A DNA stretch of 64,000 nt from Allacma fusca. Taxonomy: Eukaryota > Arthropoda > Collembola > Symphypleona > Sminthuridae. The notes below the pieces were generated by a model. That model ran no database searches, was not told where the DNA came from, and saw nothing but the letters and a program-made list of their open reading frames with translations. The stretch lies in contig OX359247.1 of the NCBI GenBank assembly GCA_947179485.1, positions 42,012,801 through 42,076,800 on the forward strand. Direction: 5' to 3'. The position numbers and the translations under genes are program-made. Position 1 is the stretch's first letter. Each line of letters opens with the position of its first letter. Positions 53,627 to 64,000 of this stretch are shown here, piece by piece.

Positions 53627-55109
53627 ATGGCTTCTCAAGGTAAGCCTTTTTTTTATGAATTTATTTATAAAAGGTAGAGACCTAGCTTAGGAAATTTTGA
53701 TTTATTTTGTATTTACAATTATTTTACAATAAATTATTTAATTAGACAAATTGTGAGAGGCTCAGACATTCCGTCTAATTTAGTATCAACTTGCCCCAAA
53801 ATTAATGATCCTAACAGGGTTTTGTCTGGCTATGAGAAATTATTTGTTGGATGAATATTATTGTAGTGCACAGAGAGTGTTACAAATTAACGTGAACTTT
53901 TTTGTGTTTTTGGCACGATAGCACAGAACTTGGCAAACTTGGAGGCTCTCCTTCAGGAGGCTACTCCCGCTTCCCTCTCTAAAGCTCAGGAGCTTGTGGG
54001 CCAAATCAAGTCCCGTCAACAACTCTTGGACCAAGGAGTTCTCGGCAAGTTCAACTTGGATGGCAAAGTTGCTTTGGTCACTGGAGCTGGTCAAGGAATC
54101 GGAGAGGCTTTAGGTATATATACGTGTTGTATAATACTTAAAAACATGTACATGGACAGAAATCAACTTCTTTGAGAATTATTATGAATCCAAAGAATGT
54201 TATAGTACAGTCTGTAAGACTGTATTTTAAATGAATTTAATTACATGATGGTTTATTTTTCTAATTATTATTGTAGCGCATGGACTTGGTGAGGCTGGTT
54301 GCAAAGTAGCTGTCTGTGATTTGGAATTCTCCCGTGTTGAGCGCGTTGCAGCTGATTTGGCAGCCAAAGGCATCCCCAGCCTTGCTGTTAAGGTTGACGT
54401 GTCCAACAAGGAAGATGTGGAAGCTATGGTTAAAGCCATTGTGGACAAATTTGGAGACCTGGACATCGCTTGTAACAATGCTGGCATTGTTTACTCTACT
54501 ACCGAAAACCACAGCGTAGATATTCCTCAGACCCAATGGGAAAGAACCATGGCTGTCAACCTCAATGGTGTGTTCTACTGCTGCCAGGCTGAGGGCAAAC
54601 ACATGTTGAAGAAAGGCAAGGGAAAGATCATCAACACTGCCTCCATGTCCGGTACCATTGTGAACCACCCACAAATCCAAGCCGCTTACAATGCCTCCAA
54701 GGCTGGTTGTGTTCACATGACCAAGAGTTTGGGAGCTGAATGGGCTGATCGTGGAGTTAATGTTAACTGCATTTCTCCGTAAGTTTGTTTACAACTCGTA
54801 ATGTATGCATATTTACGTACATTATGACTATTACTGCATACAACTATGTAATGAGCCTTAAGATACCATCTATAAATATATGATTCAAAACTGTGTTTGT
54901 TCTATTCAAACAGCGGATACGTCGACACCGCCCTGAACCGCACTGAGGCTTTAACTCCAATTCGTGAGCAATGGATCCGTGAAACTCCTGCTAAACGACT
55001 AGCTGATGTTCAAGATCTTGTTGGTGCTATTATTTACTTGGCATCCCCACTCTCCGACTATTGCAATGGTCTTGACATGATCATCGACGGTGGATTCACC
55101 CTTTGGTAA
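53627..55109 (+). CDS. Classical short-chain dehydrogenase/reductase (SDR), four exons
   Basis: SDRs oxidise or reduce alcohols and carbonyls with NAD(P)(H). Exons are 53627-53639, 53922-54113, 54277-54778 and 54914-55109, giving 300 residues. The Rossmann cofactor loop is TGAGQGIG (58-65), with Asp83 at the end of the second strand, which points to NAD(H) preference. NNAG is at 135-138 and catalytic Asn163 in NLNGVF. The active site is Ser193, Tyr206 and Lys210 (YNASK), followed by ISPGYVDT. The first 47 residues, with no signal peptide, form a helical N-terminal extension (LEALLQEATPASLSKAQELV). By general look it is nearest to polyol dehydrogenases/sorbose-reductase-like SDRs, many of them fungal; the substrate cannot be read from sequence. 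Codon choice is richer in G/C-ending codons than in neighbouring genes, suggesting high expression. Confidence 0.92.
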
Positions 55110-55273
55110 AAACTGACTTCCTGAGTTTTAGTGCAACGGGTTTCATGTCACATTCTAACCAGCCATCTTTGCAAAACTTGAACACAACCAGCTTAGTCCA
55201 AGTCCTTGTTTACAGTCAAAAACTTCGTACATAGCCAGATATCAATATTTTTATTGGCTTCTTCAAAACCTTA

Positions 55274-55279
55274 AATAAA
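55274..55279 (+). terminator. Polyadenylation signal AATAAA for the SDR gene
   Basis: AATAAA lies about 165 bases after the SDR stop codon in the sense strand, the first such signal downstream. Confidence 0.55.
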
Positions 55280-55981
55280 CAAGTATTAAACTACTTATAC
55301 CAAAAGTGGAGTTTTCGCTAATGTTGTTCTTTTTAAAACGCATTCATACAAATTATAATTTTTGATATTTCTATGATACCTGCTAGGAATGGTAAACCTT
55401 TTCCCAAGTCAAGGTCACCAACCTGCGATCACAGTTGTGGTTATGCTCTCCATAGTCTAAGTAAGTATCATAACAGTAACCCAATGTAGATGTTGGGAAA
55501 ACTCATAAAGTTGCTGTGGTAACGAAGCAAAAAGAATCGTTTTCGTATCTTTAAGAACAAAGACTTAATTTGCATAACTCCCTTGGCTAAACTTAATTGG
55601 CGAGAAAAACAGTTATTCAGAAAATATACAGATACATAGAATAAAGTAATTCCGTAGGCAAGACTTAGAAACGAAGAAATCGTTGCAAAAAGCATTAGAT
55701 ACACTCGAGCCCAAAAGGGAATCCGACTTCAGGAGACATGAGGCTGAGATAATTCATCTTGAATAAATTTCTGCACAGCAAGTAATTACTAGTACTAAGG
55801 TTTCAATGTCAATAAAGATGTTTCCAAGGAAACCATTGTGGCTGCCGTGATACTAGTCCTCGCTTTTACCCGAACCAATGTATCAAATCTTGAAGGCTTA
55901 AAAATCATTCCTTGAAACCAAGTCGTTGAGGCAATACATACATACGTCGATTTGTCTCCACAGCAAGTTGGGATACTAGTC

Positions 55982-56308
55982 GAGTCAAGCCAGGCTGATA
56001 CTTTACCAATTAAGGACAGGTGTGTTACGCACGCCTCTCTTGCGTGCGATTGGTCGATAATTTTTCATGCGTTTCAGCGCGAAATAAAAGGATGTATGCA
56101 TATGCAATGTAAATATCTTGCAACATGATTACGAAATTGAAACTCGATGGTTCACTCACTCATTACAAATACAGAGTCAATCTATGGTTGACAAGTAAAC
56201 GGTGGTTGACAGTCACTCTATGGTAACTAGCATAAGCCTATCGGAGGCAAGAGAGGCGTGCGTAACACACCTGTCCTTAATTGGTAAAGTATCAGCCTGG
56301 CTTGACTC
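55982..56308. mobile_element. MITE with perfect 62-bp terminal inverted repeats
   Basis: The left arm 55982-56043 begins GAGTCAAGCCAGGCTGATAC. The right arm 56247-56308 is its exact reverse complement over 62 bases. The interior is about 200 bases without a coding frame. Perfect arms imply a recent insertion or strong hairpin-mediated homogenisation. No clear target-site duplication is seen next to the arms, so I cannot assign a superfamily. Confidence 0.9.
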
Positions 56309-56574
56309 TACAGTACGTCCTAAAGATTAACAAAACTTAAAAAAAGCAACCAAGTTCAGCGTTCAACCACGAATCGAAACAGAGGCAAGTCAGCAAGCAT
56401 CTTCTGGAAGTTGCAAAGGTAAAAATAGGTGATATCACTGATATCGCAAACACCAAACAGTCCTAGGGTTTTCACCTAAGCCACCGTCAAAAGAAATATC
56501 ATCTGCTAAACAGCTTACCGTATTGTGGTTACATTTCCGAATGTATAAAAGCTGAAGACATAACCTCATAAGGA

Positions 56575-56740
56575 ATGTGGCTAAGGCATACGGTATCCGA
56601 AGGCATACAGTATCGAAAGGAATAAGGGACTAAAGACATTCTGTATTTGAAGACAAAAGCGGATATTACATACTGTATGTAAAGGCATAAACAACTAAAG
56701 ACGTGCAGTATCTAAAGGCTTAACGTGCAATCTACATAAT
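56575..56740. repeat. Degenerate tandem repeat, (A)AGGCATACAGTATC type
   Basis: Units resembling AAGGCATACAGTATCNAAAG recur about six times with substitutions and variable spacing. Confidence 0.6.
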
Positions 56741-58115
56741 CATTCATTTTAGGCATTTAACTGTATTTGAATAAACCCTGTCTCGAGGCATTTGTATAGT
56801 AGACACAAATTTTATGCCAAAAAGACAACAATCATTTATGCGTCATTTTGACTCCTCATATAGATATGCATTTCCGTGCAACGTTCAAAATTAACTATCA
56901 TAATACCACGTATTTTAAAAATTATTTTTCACAATAAAACTGCGGGTATTTTGTAGTTATATTTGGTATTTTTGTCTTCGTTCCGTCAGTACTTTTTTTA
57001 GTAATTGTAATATCAATATGAATAAAGTATAAAAATATAAATCAAAATGATGTAAAGCATTTTCCTCATCTCTGATGTTCCATATGATCTGCTCTACACT
57101 ATCATACCATACATGGTCTGATGGGTATCCTCGACCAGAACAATATCGTCTGATCCATCCAGAAGTTCCAGAGAAGTCCACACAATTTGATCCTTAAATT
57201 CAGGGGCAAATTATTTGTTAATATTGCTAAAAATTCACGAATGTGCTTCAGTGCCAGTTTTTGTGTTCACAGTTTCACACTTTGTGAACCGAACTAAACT
57301 GAATTTTGCGAACCAAACTGAACTGGTCCGACCACTAGTTCTGACCCTGTGTAAATTCAACTTAAATCAAGTAATAGTACAAATAATGTATTTTAACGAT
57401 TAACTGAGCTGGAAAGTACTCACATTTATTTTTATCGAAAATTGTCACACTGTAGTAAGAATATTACACTAGTAGTTAGAATTTATGTTGATACTAAATA
57501 AATTATTTTTATTACAATTACTGCGGCATATATGCATACATACATCAGTATTTCTTATTGCTACAAATTTCACAGTGAAAATCCACTGTACCGTCTATAT
57601 TTTTTTTTTATATTTTAACTTCCATTTGTTTCCATATTATAAATAGATACCTGAAGATTACTTACGACTAAAAACAAGGTAATACATACACTTTCGTCCC
57701 AAGTGGTGCTTAAAACCAATAATAAACTTCCAAAACGTGATGTTACAACAAGTGTCATTTATAAGGGTTTTTTATACGAACATACAGAAAGACAATTTAA
57801 GCACCCTACGTTTTTACAATACAAGTAGCTGTTTCATTTGAATCTCTTGTCAGTACCTGTCAATATGGCAGCACAATGCACAAAAGTCAAAGAGCGTTTG
57901 GCATTAACAGGATATCCTACTTGATGAAACCATAAATGTACAGTGAAGTGTACTGGCAAAACGTTTTAAAGAGGGATATAAAAGCTTTTTGAATACATTT
58001 CATCCACGTTCATGAGACAAGGAAACCAAATTTTGTATGTAACTGGAGGTCACAGTTTTCAGTCAGGAACGTTTTCATTTCTCCAAAACTCCAACATAAC
58101 TTCTACAAACACAGA

Positions 58116-58460
58116 ATGGTTCGGATTGAGTACATTATCATCTTAATTCTGGTTTTATTTTCACTTGCTGTGAGTAAAATTACATTTAGTATCTTTATTG
58201 CTAGTGTTTCTACTAATTTTAAAATGCAGTACTTATGATTACAGTTCAAGATTTTATAATATTTGTATTTTTATCAGCATGGCGAGCCGGAATCTAACTG
58301 CAGTACGGAGGGGATAATAGTCAGTAGCCGTAATTCCCAAATCTGTTGTAATGGCGAAGTGTACACCACTAAACGACACTACAAGTTTGATGATTCCTGT
58401 AACGTGGAACCTAAGGACGAGTCTTTGACATATGAAGATTCAATGGTTATTTTTACATAA
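58116..58460 (+). CDS. Small secreted Cys-containing protein, two exons
   Basis: Exons 58116-58169 and 58278-58460 join in phase 0 to give 78 residues. The N-terminus is a textbook signal peptide (MVRIEYIIILILVLFSLAHG), encoded almost entirely by exon 1. The predicted mature part of about 58 residues has four Cys (one in SNCSTEG, a CC pair in QICCNG, one in DSCN) and an acidic tail (PKDESLTYEDS). I recognise no family and infer no activity. The exon layout, signal peptide on exon 1 and mature part on exon 2, is common in arthropod secreted peptides. Confidence 0.65.
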
Positions 58461-58892
58461 TTTACTAATTTTTATAGTTACTCCAAATATTTATAATCTA
58501 CTTTCAATTATAAAAATCTATTCCCGTAAAAATTTACTATACATATCCATGTAGAGAGTGCGACTAGAACTTATTTCGTCCCTCTTAGTTCACACCACAA
58601 TATAGTGCTCAATATTTGTGTCCCTTATTTCCCCTAAATTTTGGCTTTGAGTAACAAGAAGGAGGTTATAAGAACCGGGGGTTTACTATCTCACGTTTCG
58701 ATTAGATACTGTAACGGCAAATGCTCAAAAGGATTTAAAGTTAATTCTAGGAAATGTGAAAGAGAATTTTAAACTAATTGTATGTAGAGGGATTGGAAAT
58801 TTCCCAGCTCACTTGGTTGATTGTTGCCTGCTGTAATGATGTAAAATTGTCTTGCCACTTGGTATAATGTTATGCAATATCTATTGAATAAT

Positions 58893-60433
58893 CTAGTGGC
58901 TTGCGTATGATTGCAACGTGAGAAAATGGTTGGAGTCTGCCTCACTTGATTTTACCCTCAAGTCTTACGTAACGCTCATGTCTCAACTTTTACCGGAAGA
59001 AAGGCAATATGTTCTGTGGGAAAAGCAGATGTCCGACCGTGTTTCCACTGAGGGTAGCGACGAGCAAAGAAAAATTACGATTATTAAAAAATATGTCACT
59101 GAATACTTTAGAGCTGTTAAGGAGGTACGCTCCGTTCACCTTTCCCTTCATTGGGGAAGTTTAAAACGACTGACAATTATTTTTCAGATTCAAAAATAGG
59201 CATTCATTGATTCTTGTACTAATTGGTTTTGATTCCAGGTTTGCACTTACGGAGAAGAGACACCTGAATCTTCAAACCTTACAATGGTAAACTCTCATTT
59301 GTACATATTTTATGAGTATAGTGTTTACATGAGGAACGACGTGAAACTCCGTTGCTCTCTAGAATAGAGAAATTCAGAATTTAGTTCTACCTGTAAGTTT
59401 ACTAATTCTTTTAATGGGCACATGGAGTTAATGGCCAGTTGTGGAATTAGCGGAGTTAATTTATGATCAACTCTCAATATGATGACAAGTCTTCCAGATT
59501 ATTGATGCGTTCCTTGTTTTGCAAAACTGTTCAATTATATTGTTACGTTGATTGCTGTCATATAAGTTCATACCCTGAATACTTTGGTTTTGAAATATGT
59601 TGATGCCAAACTCGCAGGTAGAGATACGACGTAGGAAAGGGGTCGTGGCTCTCATGCAACCAGAGATACATTGCAAGAATGGTGACATCCCGTACTACAT
59701 ACGACATAATTTCCCCGGTAATGTCAACCACGATGGTAGGAGCATGGCTGATGAGGATGTTGAAATAGGCAAATGCAAGGACAAAATGCGAGGCCATGCC
59801 AGTAAAGCTTCATCATCTGAAATCATAAACAAAGCTGTAACTTGTTTAACCCAATTACTGTACATTTTTTACTCCTAAGCTTACTTTTAAATTAGCATAC
59901 AAACTGTACAAAAAGAATTGCAACGTTTATAGCAGTATATATTACCTTATTACTATACTGTACGTTATTTTGTTTGATTGTAGATGCGTTTCTGTTTCCT
60001 CATAATATACGAAGACTTCGATCTAAGTCAGCTAGAAACTGAGGTGAATTTTGAAAGCATAATTACCAGTTTTTTCCCAAAATTTTGGTCAAAATCTGCG
60101 AAGGATGTGGCTAAAAATGCAGTATTCAAGATACTAAAACGTGATTACTCCAAGGATGTGCCTGAGTTTACAGCCTTAGTTCCGGAAATGATCGCCGCCA
60201 CGGAAACTAATTTCAAAAAGGCTCTCAAACCAGGTAGCTAATTTTAATTTTACCATTGTCACTTACAATTTTCATGCACATGCGCTACTCCTGCATTTTT
60301 AAGTCATACAATGAACATTTTGAAAACAGGGGAAAGCATTAAGGATCAGGATCTGCTGGTTAAAGCCTTTCTCACTCATCATATTTATAACGTTTGCAAT
60401 TACGTCAGATATTATGTTGTAAGTAATAATTAA
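58893..60433 (+). CDS. Unrecognised multi-exon gene (partial 5' end)
   Basis: Five open exons chain with matching phases: 58893-59124, 59239-59286, 59618-59836, 59984-60233 and 60330-60418. The last either splices at GTTGTAAGT or reads to a stop at 60431-60433. The predicted protein is about 280-285 residues with charged helical character (LPEERQYVLWEKQMSDRV, then EQRKITIIKKYVTEYFRAV), a segment PKFWSKSAKDVAKNAVFKIL and an end VCNYVRYYV. No domain is recognised. There is no ATG at the start of the first exon within the open frame other than internal ones, so an upstream exon is likely. The nearest neighbours on the same strand are a secreted peptide and an esterase. The phase consistency over four introns makes a real gene likely, though its function is unknown. 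Confidence 0.5.
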
Positions 60434-61325
60434 CTTTGTACCGTTCCTTTGTTTATTCAATTAAAATTTAAAGATACGAATATACGTTTTTAACCATAAC
60501 TGTCGCAAATTTTAATAATATACTCATTATGCTAATCTAGATGTGTCAAAAGGGCAGAGAGCCATTTGAATAAAATGGGAACTGAAAATTGAGAATAAAT
60601 AAAGGAGATTTACTGGAACCAGCATGGTATCGTGCTAGTACTAAATATATATAATATTGTAATCCAAGTATTTTTTTAAATTTCACTTTCGGTATTGCAT
60701 TTCATTTTGTACCTTGTAGATTCATACAGTTGCATGGCAATTTTTTTTGCCTGAATGTGTTTTCAATTACTTTTAATTTATCAGTGTGGACATGCATGGA
60801 CAAAAATGGGTATTTGCATGAAAAATGCTTATTGTTGGCAAGTTTCAACTTCATAACAAGTAAAATAGTTTGACAGAACATGAATAATTATTGCAGTTAA
60901 TATAACACCACATGAATTGACTGCGTCACTATATGACTCACTCGTATAAAATATAATCAATTACAAAACATTATTGTATCTCCTCCAGACAAATTTTGGT
61001 TTACATTGTTATGTGTGTAATATGTACACATACTTGTAGTAATTAATCAACGCCCTATTTGTATTTCCTTCTATTATTACTTCAATTTTTGAGAAAATAT
61101 TGCATCTGGACAGGTAATGGAGCAGTTGTATATAGTATGTATCTATGTTTAAGGCAAACTCACTAATTAATTAAAACAAGCACAATGACGGTAGAAATGT
61201 CAAAAAGGGGAAAAAATGTACGTCAGCACAAAAATCTACCTATTTAAAGGAAAATTTGATGTGCTTAAGACATTTACTCTGAACTGAAAGGTTTTTGTGG
61301 GAGGATTATACTCATACCTTTCAGA
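60434..61325. other. Intergenic, promoter region of the esterase, no gene seen
   Basis: AT-rich sequence between the unrecognised gene and the carboxylesterase. I see no further gene and could not place a promoter with confidence. Confidence 0.6.

Positions 61326-64000
<2,675 letters not shown>

Larger units (their letters stand above)
55280..58115. other. Intergenic, holds a MITE and a degenerate repeat
   Basis: No gene is supportable. The minus frames at 55468-55704 and 56957-57181 have no motifs or splice context. The MITE at 55982-56308 and the repeat at 56575-56740 are listed separately. Confidence 0.6.

Noticed and set aside
54227-54716. Minus-strand frames of up to 151 codons across the SDR exon
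   Set aside because: They are opposite-strand shadows of the well-supported SDR coding exon 54277-54778.

Overview
The window is nuclear DNA of an invertebrate animal, most probably an arthropod. The genes are split by GT-AG introns. Non-coding DNA is AT-rich and full of microsatellites and decayed transposable elements. The proteins are animal types: a kinesin-13, a PARL rhomboid, and a trypsin fused to LDL-receptor class A repeats. A springtail or other hexapod would fit, but I cannot name the species from sequence alone. All exon structures below were read by hand from splice signals, reading phase and protein motifs. In each multi-exon model the coding length sums to a whole number of codons.

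Positions 1-31000 (minus strand) are one kinesin-13 gene (KIF2/MCAK/Klp10A family) of at least 14 coding exons. The catalytic exons cluster at 1373-5572, and the N-terminal exons lie up to 25 kb upstream. A 17-kb intron contains a phase-compatible extra exon at 11837-12400 that would add 188 low-complexity residues. The same intron holds a composite repeat island at 19853-22897: four adjacent long hairpins, two minisatellites, an intact-looking three-exon Cys-rich gene, the C-terminal end of a Helitron-type helicase and a near-perfect 26-bp inverted repeat. I read this island as a Helitron-like element that may have captured a gene.

Positions 31000-42000 hold the kinesin 5' region, then a plus-strand PH-domain gene of the PLEKHJ1 type (37359-39027). 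It is followed in convergent orientation by the mitochondrial rhomboid protease PARL (40003-41590), whose Ser-His dyad can be rebuilt across exon junctions. A GC-rich, coding-like minus-strand block sits inside the first intron of the PH gene and could be a further 5' exon of the kinesin.

Positions 42000-48000 are a repeat graveyard: AGTC and GAATA simple repeats, dispersed GGAACGGGT patches, a dead PIF/Harbinger element with its terminal inverted repeats, hairpins, and the possible tail of a non-LTR retrotransposon.

Positions 48000-64000 are gene-dense: a tiny single-membrane-span protein (minus), then on the plus strand a trypsin-LDLa protease, a classical short-chain dehydrogenase, a small secreted Cys peptide, an unrecognised five-exon gene and a secreted carboxylesterase that runs off the window end. 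A 327-bp MITE with perfect 62-bp terminal inverted repeats lies between the dehydrogenase and the peptide gene. Secreted protease, peptide and esterase side by side suggest an extracellular or digestive/detoxification neighbourhood, but that is inference.
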